A DNA stretch of 64,000 nucleotides from Deltaproteobacteria bacterium. GTDB taxonomy: Bacteria > Bdellovibrionota > FAC87 > UBA2466. Each line of letters begins with the position of its first letter. Positions within the stretch are counted from its first letter, which is position 1. The notes under the pieces are model-generated. The model was not told the DNA's origin. It made no database searches and saw nothing but the letters and a program-made list of their open reading frames with translations. The position numbers and the translations under genes were made by a program. Shown here one piece after another: positions 10,177 to 19,918 of the stretch. The stretch spans positions 32,109 through 96,108 of the forward strand of contig OMIX01000064.1 in NCBI GenBank assembly GCA_900299195.1, written 5' to 3'.

Positions 10177-11859
10177 CTAGGATTTAGGAAAAATTGATGT
10201 ATCTAAGGAATGCGATGAAAGAGCCTTTTTGTAATTTTTGTAACCTAAAATAATAAACCCAAGTTGAAGAGCGACATAACTCGACACCCAACCCATCCCA
10301 CCGGAACCGAAGCCGTAAGAATGCAATCCCACTCCCAAAACAAAGTTAACGCCGTACCAAGCCATGAGCACGCCTAAAAACGAAATCACCGTCGTAGCAG
10401 CAAACCCAAACCCTTTTAACCAACCGGTGAATCGACCGTGAAGCACGGCTAAATAAAACAGCAAGGCTATCAACGCCCAGACTTCTTTGGGATCCCAACC
10501 CCAAAATCTTCCCCAAGAATAATCAGCCCAAACGCCACCCAAGATAGTCCCAGCCGCTAACAACACGACCCCTATTTGCATCGCACGATACATATACAAA
10601 GAATAGTTTTGAATATGAGTGGTAGAGGTAGGACGAAATACATAATATCCCATCACCACATTACCAAGACACAATGAAAGAGCAAAAGCTGCGTAGCTCA
10701 GAGTGATGGTTAACACATGGATGGTTAACCAGTAATTACTCCGAAGGACTGGCTCCAGAGGATTAATTGAGGGATCTAAAACAAACGGAAGATTATCGGC
10801 TAACACCAGTCCCACAATAGAAAACACAGTCGCAGCCGTGGGTACCACACTATTTTTATAAGCCATCCAAACAAAAAGAGAAAATAGAACGCAGCCCCAA
10901 GTCACCCAAATAACAGACTCATACATATTTGTTACTGGGGGCCTTCCAGCAATCAAACAACGCAAAGTAAATCCGTAAGTGTGAACTAGGAGCCCTAAAA
11001 TCACAGCTCCCAATCCAAGATTTTGAAACATTTTTCTTTTTCCCACGATAAAAACCATTAAAAAAATGAACCCAACCGTATAAAGTCCCCACGACACTCG
11101 AAAAGGACGTAATCGATTGTAGTGAATTTCCCGTTTTAAAACCGATTTTTCTGGGTAACTACCTTTGGCCATGTCCTCGGACAGCATGGAGATCAATCGA
11201 GGCACACTGGCGTTCCACCCTTGAGCATTTTTATTCAGAAATGCTTCGACCGATTCCTTCAATGTAATGGCAAATCTCTCAGTGACATCTGAAGCATAAG
11301 GAAGCCCCCCTTGGGTATTCAAGTTAGTAATGGGGTACCAACTTGCGGAAATCCCCTCGGGATTTGGAAGAATGGCAAACGCCTGACCGGTGAAAATTTC
11401 ACCTATTAGTCCCAACTGATTTTCAACCGTAACAGCTTTCTTCTCTAAATCGGATAAGCGTTCCCTGTTCCTCGATTTGGTGGCCGCCGACTTCAGAATT
11501 CTTTTGAGTCCTTCGTTATCTTGCAGTTGATTAAATGAGAAATAATTTTTATCATCCCCAAGTCCCATTTCCGCTTTTAATGGCTTGTAGGTCACCCGAA
11601 TGATCTCTTCATTTTCCCACTCTCGATCAAAATTAAACAACCAACCGACCAAGCACTCCACTGCCCCTTTACCCTTCCAGCTCTTTTTGCCAGTCACAAA
11701 CTGTAAAGACTCCGAAGCAAACGTATCGAGCGGTTTAATTCGTCCACGATGTTGAATCGCTATTTGTCCAAGGCTTTCAAAATTAAAGCCAGGCCGATCT
11801 TCAACTGAGCCAAAAATTACTAGAGGAAAAAGAATGATGAAAAACAACAAACGGTTCAT
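10177..11859 (-). CDS. ccsA: System II cytochrome c biogenesis protein CcsA (long form)
   Basis: Heme-handling membrane protein of the system II cytochrome c synthase. The 560 residues include a signal or first helix, a periplasm-like soluble region of about 200 residues (containing RGRIKPLDTFASESLQF), and then multiple membrane helices. The tryptophan-rich heme motif GRFWGWDPKEVWAL lies near residue 465. The final histidine-containing loop is GVGLHSYGFGSGG. The long N-terminal soluble part is unlike plastid CcsA and resembles forms found in several delta- and epsilon-type lineages. Its ATG overlaps the resB stop by 4 bases. Confidence 0.88.
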   Translation of the reverse strand: MNRLLFFIILFPLVIFGSVEDRPGFNFESLGQIAIQHRGRIKPLDTFASESLQFVTGKKSWKGKGAVECLVGWLFNFDREWENEEIIRVTYKPLKAEMGLGDDKNYFSFNQLQDNEGLKRILKSAATKSRNRERLSDLEKKAVTVENQLGLIGEIFTGQAFAILPNPEGISASWYPITNLNTQGGLPYASDVTERFAITLKESVEAFLNKNAQGWNASVPRLISMLSEDMAKGSYPEKSVLKREIHYNRLRPFRVSWGLYTVGFIFLMVFIVGKRKMFQNLGLGAVILGLLVHTYGFTLRCLIAGRPPVTNMYESVIWVTWGCVLFSLFVWMAYKNSVVPTAATVFSIVGLVLADNLPFVLDPSINPLEPVLRSNYWLTIHVLTITLSYAAFALSLCLGNVVMGYYVFRPTSTTHIQNYSLYMYRAMQIGVVLLAAGTILGGVWADYSWGRFWGWDPKEVWALIALLFYLAVLHGRFTGWLKGFGFAATTVISFLGVLMAWYGVNFVLGVGLHSYGFGSGGMGWVSSYVALQLGFIILGYKNYKKALSSHSLDTSIFPKS

Positions 11860-13706
11860 TTGGGTTGCCCCTTTCTTTTAAAGAGCAAAGATAAATATTG
11901 TGGATTCATATAAAACATCACCAAAATCCCTAAAACCATAATAAGTGAACCCCAGTACTTAATTTGTCTTCCGGGATCAAAGTTAACTGAAAAAACGGAG
12001 ACTGGAGGTCGCCCATCCTCTAAAGAGTAACTCGCCTGATAGAAAGTATAGCCTCCATACTTTATAGGTTCATTCATGCTAATGTTAGCTTTTCTCTCTA
12101 CTCCTTGGCTTGCATCTTTTACTATTACATCGCTCTCATAACTGGCGGCTTTGGTGGTTCCCGGGTCGTTCCCTATTTTGAATTTTTCAAGATAAAGGTA
12201 AAAAGGCAGGTTGAGCTTCTTCTTAGTAAATTGAACAAAAAGTTCTCGTCCCCCTACGTTCAGTAACTTTCCCTGTCCTTCAAATAGCCACCACCCCGAG
12301 CTTTCTTCGCTTTTGCTATCCGAGCTGATTCCCCTTCTGGGTTGAGTTAAATGAATTGCGCTTAAGTAATTATCTCCACTTCCAGAAATATATTCAATGG
12401 ATCTAGGAACAGTTTCGTCGACAGAATGAGGAAGCCATTCTTGAATTTTAAACTGTAAATCCATCCAGCCCGTTGGGGTGACAACCCCCGGCTTAATTTC
12501 TCCTTGAGCTTTGGTTTGCCCGTCTTTCCCCTGCGTGCGATAAAAAAGCTGAGTCCCCTCTGCATTTTGCGCAAAAGCCAAATGGCCCCTTTGATTACCT
12601 ACAATCGCTAAAGAAGGATTATGGGATTTGGGAACTTCCATTCTAAACTTGATTCCCAAAGTTGTTTTCTTGCTATGAGCACCATGAAGGGTGGAGAACT
12701 CAGGAAAGTTAGCAAAAATCGTGTGTTTCTCCGTGGACTCTGGATCTGTCTGTCCCTTCTTTCTCACCGTAAGATGTACAGCAGGGTTCACAGGTTCGTT
12801 AGATCGACTCACCAATCGATTGTTTTCGACCACGGCATAAGGGAAATACTCATCCACTTTGACTTCAAACTCACTGCCGGCAAATCCCACAAATCCTTTG
12901 CGGGCTTCTGCAATTGGAACTCTAAATTCTTTTGACCGAGCCATGGCAATTAAAAACCCTAAAGTTGAAGTTTCTTTCTTAACGGCCTGGGCTTGAAAAA
13001 ACTTTTTTTGTTCTTCTCCATTATGAAGAACCTGAAATGAAATCAGCGCAGGGCCTAAGTTGACTTCGGTAGGTTTAGACGGGTGCTGTGAGACAATCGC
13101 CTCTTCCAAGTTAAATCTTGAATTGAACAACTCTAATTTGAGAGAAGGCGCACCCACGCCCTCCAAAGGACTGGTAACTAATCTTCGCTCTGCAATCGCC
13201 CTTGGAATAAATTGATCGATAATTAAACCCTCTTCTTTGCCCACTTCTAAAGTTAAAATCTGGGCTTGTTTCTCTCGATAACTTTCTCGAATCGGGTATT
13301 CCTTCTTGATGTTATTAGCTTCATCGGCCACGGTCAGAACCATTTCGTTCAGAGTCACTTCATTTTCCTGAGTGGCTTCCGTAATCGGCATGTTAGCATC
13401 CACTCCGAATTTTTGAGTGACTACCGAACCTAACAAAAGAACAATAATTCCTAAGTGAGTTAGGACAAATCCAGTTTGGCTTTTCTTCCAAGGGTAACGA
13501 ATTAAAGCCGCGCAGAGCACGTTAAGACCGAGTAGAAATAAAACCCCCGCAAACCAAGGCGTTCCATAAACTAAAACATGAACAGCTCGGGTTCCATATA
13601 AAGATTCAAGACAAGTAGCTACGGTGAGTACACTGGCCAGTAGCAAAATAGAAATAACGGCCAACTTCAAAGATGCGAAAAACTTAAATAACGGCGTTTT
13701 AAACAT
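11856..13706 (-). CDS. resB: System II cytochrome c biogenesis protein ResB/Ccs1
   Basis: Partner of CcsA in delivering heme and reduced apocytochrome for c-type maturation. The 616-residue product has three N-terminal membrane helices (KLAVISILLLASVLTVATCLES and two more). A large periplasmic beta-rich region follows, then a final helix near the C-terminus (YWGSLIMVLGILVMFYMNP). The motif NEPIKYGGYTFYQASY is characteristic of ResB. The ATG at 13706 was chosen over a TTG five codons earlier because GCGAGG lies 5-6 bases before it. It is translationally coupled to ccsA. Two exported CxxCH proteins near 19-20 kb are possible clients. Confidence 0.9.
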   Translation of the reverse strand: MFKTPLFKFFASLKLAVISILLLASVLTVATCLESLYGTRAVHVLVYGTPWFAGVLFLLGLNVLCAALIRYPWKKSQTGFVLTHLGIIVLLLGSVVTQKFGVDANMPITEATQENEVTLNEMVLTVADEANNIKKEYPIRESYREKQAQILTLEVGKEEGLIIDQFIPRAIAERRLVTSPLEGVGAPSLKLELFNSRFNLEEAIVSQHPSKPTEVNLGPALISFQVLHNGEEQKKFFQAQAVKKETSTLGFLIAMARSKEFRVPIAEARKGFVGFAGSEFEVKVDEYFPYAVVENNRLVSRSNEPVNPAVHLTVRKKGQTDPESTEKHTIFANFPEFSTLHGAHSKKTTLGIKFRMEVPKSHNPSLAIVGNQRGHLAFAQNAEGTQLFYRTQGKDGQTKAQGEIKPGVVTPTGWMDLQFKIQEWLPHSVDETVPRSIEYISGSGDNYLSAIHLTQPRRGISSDSKSEESSGWWLFEGQGKLLNVGGRELFVQFTKKKLNLPFYLYLEKFKIGNDPGTTKAASYESDVIVKDASQGVERKANISMNEPIKYGGYTFYQASYSLEDGRPPVSVFSVNFDPGRQIKYWGSLIMVLGILVMFYMNPQYLSLLFKRKGQPK

Positions 13707-13722
13707 ATCAACCTCGCTCAAT

Positions 13723-14784
13723 TTACGAGATAGGGCTTAATTTAGCGCAAACTCCGCTCGTTGTTCTCCATTCTTGCTGAGAAGACCAAAACTCTTTTTT
13801 TACAAACATCAGTCCCGTTTTTATCTTCTCATCTCGAGGATCTTCCATCCAAGAAACCAATTCCCCCACTTCTTTACTATCAGCGAAAAATAGCAAGGGC
13901 TTGGAGGAATCTAAATCACTATCCCCCCATAGAGTAACACGTTGTAGCTTCCGATTCACCTGACCGTAAGTAAAAATTCGCTCCACGACCTCTTGACCAG
14001 GATAACAGCCTTTGTTTCTAGCCACAGCCTCATTAAAATTTCCCTCTAAAATGATATCTTTTTCACTCAGTTCGTTCCCCGACCAGGGTACAGCGGCCTC
14101 AAGTCTAAAAAATTCAAACAAACGGCGTCCCAATAAGAAATGTCCATTTTCTAACCATTTCTTGAGAAAGAAAACTGCCCGAGAGCGGTCCATGACCGTC
14201 CAGAATAAGGACGAACGACGAACATCCTTCCAGCTGAGAAGCTTTTCACCCCAACATTCTACGCGCTGCAAACTTAAGGGGCCGGTTAGGTCGTTGAGCC
14301 CTAAGTCGTGGGATAAAACACCTTTTGGATTCCAAATCCCTAAAACTGCATATTCCTTTGCAAGATCTCTAACAGAAAACTGCTCTGCAAAATGAAACTG
14401 TTCAATGTGTTCTAAAACTCGTTCTTTTTTTTCAAGCGAAATCAAAAAATGAAAGGTTTCAGAATCTATTTTGTGGAAAACTCCAAGAGCAACCACCCCG
14501 CCTCTTCCTGTTAAAAAGGCTCCATGAACGACTTGATTCACGCCAAGTCCCTTAAATTGGACTGTGGTCATTCGTTGAAGATAATCTTCGGCATCTTTTC
14601 CATGAATCTCAATCACAACGTGGTCAGTCAAATCAAACAGACCGCCTTTTGATTGAGCCAAAGAAAACTCTTCTTGATAGCTTTTTAATTCCCAGGGAAC
14701 TAGAGCTCCTTGAAAAAAACAGGTGCTTTTAGGCACACAAAGTTGGGAGGTCAAAGTTATTGCTTGATCTTGGTTTTTCGACAT
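13723..14784 (-). CDS. ygfZ: Folate-binding Fe-S protein maturation factor YgfZ
   Basis: GcvT-like folate-dependent protein that supports iron-sulfur cluster enzymes. It carries the YgfZ signature KGCYPGQEVVERI near residue 250, with the conserved cysteine. The N-terminal part has the GcvT-type elements GLFDLTDHVVIEIHG and the following DAEDYLQRM. The start is set at ATG 14784 instead of the track's GTG at 14793. Either start overlaps the DUF971 gene by 28-37 bases. Adjacency to mrp, another Fe-S maturation factor, supports a shared role. Confidence 0.86.
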   Translation of the reverse strand: MSKNQDQAITLTSQLCVPKSTCFFQGALVPWELKSYQEEFSLAQSKGGLFDLTDHVVIEIHGKDAEDYLQRMTTVQFKGLGVNQVVHGAFLTGRGGVVALGVFHKIDSETFHFLISLEKKERVLEHIEQFHFAEQFSVRDLAKEYAVLGIWNPKGVLSHDLGLNDLTGPLSLQRVECWGEKLLSWKDVRRSSLFWTVMDRSRAVFFLKKWLENGHFLLGRRLFEFFRLEAAVPWSGNELSEKDIILEGNFNEAVARNKGCYPGQEVVERIFTYGQVNRKLQRVTLWGDSDLDSSKPLLFFADSKEVGELVSWMEDPRDEKIKTGLMFVKKEFWSSQQEWRTTSGVCAKLSPIS

Positions 14785-15104
14785 GATTCGCACTCACATT
14801 GGGATCGAAGTTGTTCAAAGGTGAAAATCCCTGTGTTGTGCCCATCGCTCCAATCTATCTGGAGTGCATATCTTCCGACCGTTTCCATTTTTTTGGGCTT
14901 GATGTCTGCGGGAACCATCTCATCTTTTAAAATTTTTTCTCGGGTCCACTCGTCGATACAATTGGCACAACGGCAGCTTAAGCGAATATTTCGGACATGA
15001 TAAATGGAGTCGTGGCCATCATTCCAACTAATCCCCAACAGATCGGCTCCTAATTGTCGCAAACTCATTGGAGCCAAAGGTATTTTCGTGGGTTCTACTG
15101 CCAT
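14757..15104 (-). CDS. DUF971 (GBBH-like N-terminal domain) protein
   Basis: A 115-residue stand-alone DUF971 domain, named after the N-terminal zinc-binding region of gamma-butyrobetaine hydroxylase. Visible features are LGISWNDGHDSIY, the paired cysteines CRCANC, a second WSDGH, and the C-terminal CECESC, which together form plausible metal-binding cysteine sets. In many bacteria this domain sits beside or is fused to Mrp. Here it overlaps mrp by 10 bases upstream and ygfZ by 28 bases downstream. A role in Fe-S handling is inferred from this context only. Confidence 0.8.
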   Translation of the reverse strand: MAVEPTKIPLAPMSLRQLGADLLGISWNDGHDSIYHVRNIRLSCRCANCIDEWTREKILKDEMVPADIKPKKMETVGRYALQIDWSDGHNTGIFTFEQLRSQCECESCRKTKIKQ

Positions 15105-16231
15105 TCTAAAGTAAGTGGCTTAAATTGCCCTGCGCTTTGAGCTTGAAATACTGAAAGCTGAGCAGCCACATCTCCTGCAAGTTTTTTGTAAAGTTTAGAA
15201 ACTTCAGACTCTGGATGAGCCGAAACAATCGGAGTTCCTTTGTCGCCACCTTCTGCGACTCGAGGATCGAGAGGAATAGCCCCGAGTAACGAGACCCCCA
15301 TCTCTTGTGCCATTTTCTCCCCCCCACCCTTTCTAAAGATCGGGGTGACTTCACTGCAATGGCCACAAATAAACCCTGACATGTTCTCGATGACACCTAA
15401 AATAGGAACCTTCACGTTCTGGAACATGCGAAGCCCTTTTCGAGCATCAATTAAGCTTACTTCTTGTGGAGTCGTGACTATCAAAGCCCCGGAGACGGGA
15501 GCACTTTGTGAAATGGAGAGTTGAGCATCACCCGTTCCAGGAGGCATGTCGATTAATAAATAATCGAGTTCACCCCAATTCACTTGGGTTAAAAACTGAG
15601 TGAGGGCTCCATGAATCATGGGACCTCTCCAAACGACGGGTTGATTTTCTGGGACCAGAAACCCCATAGACATCACTTTGATTCCGTCTTTCACTACCGG
15701 CTCGATTCTTCCAGCCTCAGTCACGGGTTTTTCTTTGGTTCCGATCATCATAGGAATGCTAGGACCATAAATATCAGCATCTAACAATCCAACCCGAGCC
15801 CCGGTTTCAGCCAATGCAACAGCTAAATTAAGAGTCACCGTGCTTTTTCCAACTCCGCCCTTGCCACTGGCAACTGCAATGACATTTCTAACTCCAGGAA
15901 TGCTAATTCGATTACTTTGGGTGCCGGTAGAGCGAACATTGGCGGTCATTGTTACATCTACTTCTGTCACACCAGCCAACGCCTTAACTTTCTCTAGGCA
16001 TTGAGTCTTTAGTTGATCTTTAACAGGACATGCCGGAGTCGTCAGTTCAACATCAAAACTGACCTTCCCCCCACTGATTTTTAAATTTTTAACAAAACCT
16101 AAAGAGACAATATCTCGATGGAGGTCGGGATCGTAAACCTCAGCCAAAACTTTGAGAATGGCCCCTTCAGTCACTTGATTGGATTCTTTATTCTTAAAAA
16201 ACACGCCTGTTTCTAGCTCGATTTCAAGCAA
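15095..16231 (-). CDS. mrp: Mrp/ApbC-type iron-sulfur carrier ATPase
   Basis: P-loop ATPase that carries and delivers iron-sulfur clusters. An N-terminal MIP18-like domain (ILKVLAEVYDPDLHRDIVSLG) is followed by the deviant Walker A GKGGVGKSTVTLNLA. Walker B-like DMPPGTGDAQLS and a late CGHC cysteine pair for cluster binding are also present. The track ORF is 431 residues, but its first 53 codons look unlike the family and overlap the divergent hydrolase gene. The TTG at 16231, preceded by AAAGGGG at good spacing, gives about 378 residues, a typical Mrp size. A GTG at 16174 is the other candidate start. Confidence 0.88.
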   Translation of the reverse strand: MLEIELETGVFFKNKESNQVTEGAILKVLAEVYDPDLHRDIVSLGFVKNLKISGGKVSFDVELTTPACPVKDQLKTQCLEKVKALAGVTEVDVTMTANVRSTGTQSNRISIPGVRNVIAVASGKGGVGKSTVTLNLAVALAETGARVGLLDADIYGPSIPMMIGTKEKPVTEAGRIEPVVKDGIKVMSMGFLVPENQPVVWRGPMIHGALTQFLTQVNWGELDYLLIDMPPGTGDAQLSISQSAPVSGALIVTTPQEVSLIDARKGLRMFQNVKVPILGVIENMSGFICGHCSEVTPIFRKGGGEKMAQEMGVSLLGAIPLDPRVAEGGDKGTPIVSAHPESEVSKLYKKLAGDVAAQLSVFQAQSAGQFKPLTLEWQ

Positions 16232-16346
16232 AAGAAAAGTCCCCTTTGGAGAATAAGATACCCAATCAAGAATATTAACGCGTAGCGCACTTAATGCCCA
16301 ATTTTCAACTACTTGAGACCAGCCTAAACAGTTAAAATAATGGGAT

Positions 16347-18146
16347 ATGAAAAATCCATTCTTTTCAATTGTTGCCGCTTTCCTTTTCACTTTTAGCTTT
16401 TATCTTTATCCCAATCCGGTCGATTGCAAGCCTTCCTTGGCGAAACTTGCCGTCCAGGCCCGAGACAAAAATCTGGCTAGTGATCCAGTGGCCCTTCTCA
16501 CCGCAGAAGAGGGACTCATCAAGTCGGGCCCCATTTTCAAACGTTGGGATCCTGAACTTGCGACTAGCATTTACTCCACTGTGGCCGAACCCCGAAAAGA
16601 TGGTTCCGTTCCGTGGGTTCCCAAAAATGCCAAAGCCGTGGTTATTTTTTTACATGGCTCGGGAACCGCAAAAGCCAGTGGAAAAAACTTCGCTGAGAAT
16701 CAAAATATACTTAGGCCCGCAGGCATTGCAGGAATTTCACTCGATTTACCGTTCCATGGAGACAACAAAGGCAGCGAAAAGTTAAAAAACATGGATGGAT
16801 TCATGGATTGGATGCACCAGTTTGTCGAAAAAGTAAAAAAAGAGGCTGATGCTACAGGAAAAAAAATTCCCATCTACATGATGGGGCACAGTTTTGGTCC
16901 CGGCGTCATTCAAGAATATGTGGAGAGATACCCCAAAGATTTAAAAGATTTTCTTTTGATGTCACCTGCAGGGGATTTTCACCCTGCCTTAAAATACACT
17001 TATGAAAAAATTACTACTCCAGGCGAAAAGTTTTTAGAGGGAGAGCCCATTGTTGAAAATGCTGCTGGAGGAGAATGGGCTGGGCAACTCGATGGACAAT
17101 TCACTTGGCCCAAACGTGGGCCGTTCGATCGAATGCCAGGAAGACTGTTAATTGGAGAATTGGATGAGTGGTGGCCTGGAAACAAGGAGCTTGCCAGAAA
17201 GGTAGGGGTAGAACAACCTTATGAGTTTAACCAGCCACTTGAGTATTTCAGAAAAAAATATCCTGGAATGAAAATTACAACCATTCCAAATGTAGGGCAC
17301 ATGCTGTTTAATGCCACTGCCGCTAATGGAAGAAATTTGGTACGCGAAAGTATTTTTGACATGGTCGGAATTCCGGAAACAGACAGAAATCCCCCCGGAG
17401 TACCAGTATCCCCCAGCGAACGAATCGCATTGCTCTATCAGAGCTCTCCCGTATTTAGACAGTGGATTGGAAATCGTTATCCCTATTCTTTCCGTGATGA
17501 ATTCAGAGTAAATGGAGTTCTTAAAGATTGGGAAAATGCTAAATACCAAGCTTGGAGAAGCGTGCTCGAACGATTGTCACAGGAGCACCCCGAATTTGCG
17601 CGCTCACGAGGCTATTCTTTGGCCATTGCTCAACAAAAAGCCTCAGCCAAGGAACCGAACTTAGATGCAGTCACAAAAAAATTACAACATGACTTAGTGA
17701 GTTATCTAACTGGGACGGAGAAACAGAAAGCAGATATTCTTGCTCAACCCGATAGTGAAATCCCAAAACCTTTGAAACTGCAGGCCTCAGCCGTCGACAA
17801 GGGGTGGGCTCCCACGAAATCAGGAGCCACCGGGCCCGTCACACTGGCTTCATTTTTAGAAAAAATTAAAGCCAAAGGGGCCACAAAAATTGAAAGCACC
17901 TCATTAGAAAGTAAAGGGGTCAGGCTGTCTTACGAGGTGGAAGGTAAGCAATATGAAAACTACGTTTTAGATTACTCCCCGCAGGAATTGGAAAAAAAGG
18001 TCTATGAACTTTACTTGAAAGCTTATGAAAGAAATCATTTTGCTGCTCCCGGAGATACAATAGAAATTTTAGATGAAGGAATTCTCTGGAAGTTCTCAGC
18101 CAAGGACAAAGCCAACGTAACCATGTTACAGGTCAGCCCACATTGA
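16347..18146 (+). CDS. Secreted alpha/beta hydrolase with unknown C-terminal region
   Basis: An exported protein of 599 residues. A signal peptide (FSIVAAFLFTFSFYLYPNP) precedes an alpha/beta-hydrolase domain (roughly residues 60-350). That domain has oxyanion region VIFLHGSGTAKASGK, nucleophile elbow MGHSFG and a likely catalytic histidine in NVGHMLFN. The substrate is not predictable; esterase or lipase activity is the generic expectation. The C-terminal 240 residues are Lys/Glu-rich, have no motif I recognise, and end in VTMLQVSPH. The TGA stop at 18144-18146 lies inside the flank of the inverted-repeat element that follows. Confidence 0.75.
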   Translation: MKNPFFSIVAAFLFTFSFYLYPNPVDCKPSLAKLAVQARDKNLASDPVALLTAEEGLIKSGPIFKRWDPELATSIYSTVAEPRKDGSVPWVPKNAKAVVIFLHGSGTAKASGKNFAENQNILRPAGIAGISLDLPFHGDNKGSEKLKNMDGFMDWMHQFVEKVKKEADATGKKIPIYMMGHSFGPGVIQEYVERYPKDLKDFLLMSPAGDFHPALKYTYEKITTPGEKFLEGEPIVENAAGGEWAGQLDGQFTWPKRGPFDRMPGRLLIGELDEWWPGNKELARKVGVEQPYEFNQPLEYFRKKYPGMKITTIPNVGHMLFNATAANGRNLVRESIFDMVGIPETDRNPPGVPVSPSERIALLYQSSPVFRQWIGNRYPYSFRDEFRVNGVLKDWENAKYQAWRSVLERLSQEHPEFARSRGYSLAIAQQKASAKEPNLDAVTKKLQHDLVSYLTGTEKQKADILAQPDSEIPKPLKLQASAVDKGWAPTKSGATGPVTLASFLEKIKAKGATKIESTSLESKGVRLSYEVEGKQYENYVLDYSPQELEKKVYELYLKAYERNHFAAPGDTIEILDEGILWKFSAKDKANVTMLQVSPH

Positions 18147-18288
18147 AAGGGGTCAGTCGACTTTCAATATTGAAAGGTCGGCAAGGAGAACCTTCTCCTA
18201 GGGTGTAAGTGAACTTTCAATATCGTTACTCTGCTTAATACAAAAAGCCTGCGGCCCCTTTCAATATTGAAAGTCGACTGACCCCTTT
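18146..18288. repeat. REP/MITE-like element with 32-bp perfect inverted repeats
   Basis: The arms AAAGGGGTCAGTCGACTTTC... (18146-18177) and its exact reverse complement (18257-18288) are 32 bases each and enclose about 79 bases. Each arm contains the internal palindrome CTTTCAATATTGAAAG. The centre holds a degenerate third copy (AACTTTCAATATCG near 18212) and a small hairpin AGGAGAA-CC-TTCTCCT near 18185. It fills the whole gap between two convergent stop codons. The GGGGTCA-start and hairpin form recall RAYT-associated REP sequences, but no transposase is present here. It may also serve as a bidirectional terminator. Confidence 0.85.
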
Positions 18289-18292
18289 TCCC

Positions 18293-19918
18293 TCAATGAG
18301 TTTTCATAACGCACTCGTCGATTGTGCTAAAGGGTCCTGCGGTTAATCCTTCGTGATCAATCGGAGAGACATACCAATCGCTTCCTCCCCAGAAACAAAC
18401 CCCTTTTGAAGTGGAGTGTTGTGTAGCCTTCAAACAATCTTTAAATTCTGTAATGGAAGAACCGCCTAAATATCCATAATCGGGACGACCAGGAACTGTG
18501 CCAGTATAAAGAGTGGGTTTCCATCCATTCAGCCCTGTGCGGCTACAGATGACACCAAATTCTGGATTCGATGCCGCCACTGCCGTCTTGCACTCTTCCA
18601 AGGAAGTCATCGGATTTTGACCCAACAGCCCCTTCGGGGTTTGACTATAATCTTTATAGCCGCCCCCACCGGCCACCGCTTTTAAATAATAAGGTCGATA
18701 CAATCCTTGTCCAAGAGGCTTACAATCAAAATACGATTTAGGTTCATCCTCTCGAAAGGTTGTTCGAAAAATCTTTGCGTTTTTTAAGGTGGGATTTAGA
18801 TATCGATTATCCACCATTTCGTGACGTAATTCTGGATAGCGTTTCTCATCGTACGGATGAAAACTAAAAATACCGTCCATTCCCCAAACTTGCCCATAAA
18901 GATAGAGATCAAAGTAGAAATCACTCACCAAACGACTCGAATCTTTGTGACAACGCATGCACGAATCATCGTTTACCTCTATCAGACCTGCCATATAACG
19001 ATTGGGTACAATGGAAAGACGACTGAGAGTTGATGCAGCATAGGTTTTCTTTTGGCCATTGCTTTTCCAAACCGCTCCATAAGCCGAACGAAACTGGGTT
19101 GTTTTAAGGAGTTCTCTGACTAAAGCATCATCGCCAAATTCAGGCAGCACATCGATATAGCCATCCTGCTGAAATATCTCACTTAGCTTTTCCTTAGCTT
19201 TAAGTGAAGCAGGTTTTAATGTGGTATTGTCCTCTAAGAATTCCACCATCGATTTCAAAGCTGGGGAAGAGATCCATTGGGGTCGATGCATTTTGATAGC
19301 TTTAGATAAATCTAAGGCTCGAGGAAAAGGGCGATAAACATTCATAGCCCAACCTGTGGAATACCGAGTACGAGTTCTAATTTCAACGGGGAGAAGATCA
19401 GTTCCCTCTTTTATAAAAAGAACCTCACCGAAAACAGTTCCTGCATAATATTCCCATTTCCACTCCGGACGACTAGCATTCATGATAACCGTCTTAATCG
19501 GAATCGTTTTAACTTCCCCTCCTTCTAAAGGAAAATTGACAAAATTCACGACCTGAAGATTGGTGGATTCGTCAGTTCCAGCGGTCGTGCTAAATGGAAA
19601 TTGCCAACGACGATTGGAGCGATCGTGTAAACCACTAATAATACTTTCGGGTGCCGCAACCAAATCAGGCCACTTATCATTTGAACTGGCGCCGATTGAA
19701 TCCTGATAAGAACGTAACATTACGGTATCGTCGTACCAAAGCGTTTGATGACTCATAAGAATCTTTGAAATCTTAGGATCATTCACTTGAGGCAAAGCCG
19801 CTCGGATCGTGTTGAGTTTTTCAGTAGGCATGATCAGAGTGTCAAGAGATGTTGCGATGAGTTGGCCCGTTGACACAATAAAAAACAGAACCCAGAAAGT
19901 TTTATTCAATGAGTGCAT
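18293..19918 (-). CDS. Exported protein with one CxxCH heme site and C-terminal Cys/Trp repeats
   Basis: Unrecognised 541-residue exported protein. A signal peptide (WVLFFIVSTGQLIATS) precedes a long region without a known domain. A single heme-c motif CMRCHKDSS is followed by conserved-looking His/Tyr segments. The C-terminus holds two and a half units of a roughly 45-residue repeat: SLEECKTAV...GVICSRTG, then EFKDCLKAT...GVCFWGG, then a last partial STIDECVMKTH. The repeats resemble small Cys-rich surface modules and may form disulfides. The heme motif implies periplasmic or extracellular maturation by ResB/CcsA. Divergent to the small heme protein at 20139. Confidence 0.7.
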   Translation of the reverse strand: MHSLNKTFWVLFFIVSTGQLIATSLDTLIMPTEKLNTIRAALPQVNDPKISKILMSHQTLWYDDTVMLRSYQDSIGASSNDKWPDLVAAPESIISGLHDRSNRRWQFPFSTTAGTDESTNLQVVNFVNFPLEGGEVKTIPIKTVIMNASRPEWKWEYYAGTVFGEVLFIKEGTDLLPVEIRTRTRYSTGWAMNVYRPFPRALDLSKAIKMHRPQWISSPALKSMVEFLEDNTTLKPASLKAKEKLSEIFQQDGYIDVLPEFGDDALVRELLKTTQFRSAYGAVWKSNGQKKTYAASTLSRLSIVPNRYMAGLIEVNDDSCMRCHKDSSRLVSDFYFDLYLYGQVWGMDGIFSFHPYDEKRYPELRHEMVDNRYLNPTLKNAKIFRTTFREDEPKSYFDCKPLGQGLYRPYYLKAVAGGGGYKDYSQTPKGLLGQNPMTSLEECKTAVAASNPEFGVICSRTGLNGWKPTLYTGTVPGRPDYGYLGGSSITEFKDCLKATQHSTSKGVCFWGGSDWYVSPIDHEGLTAGPFSTIDECVMKTH

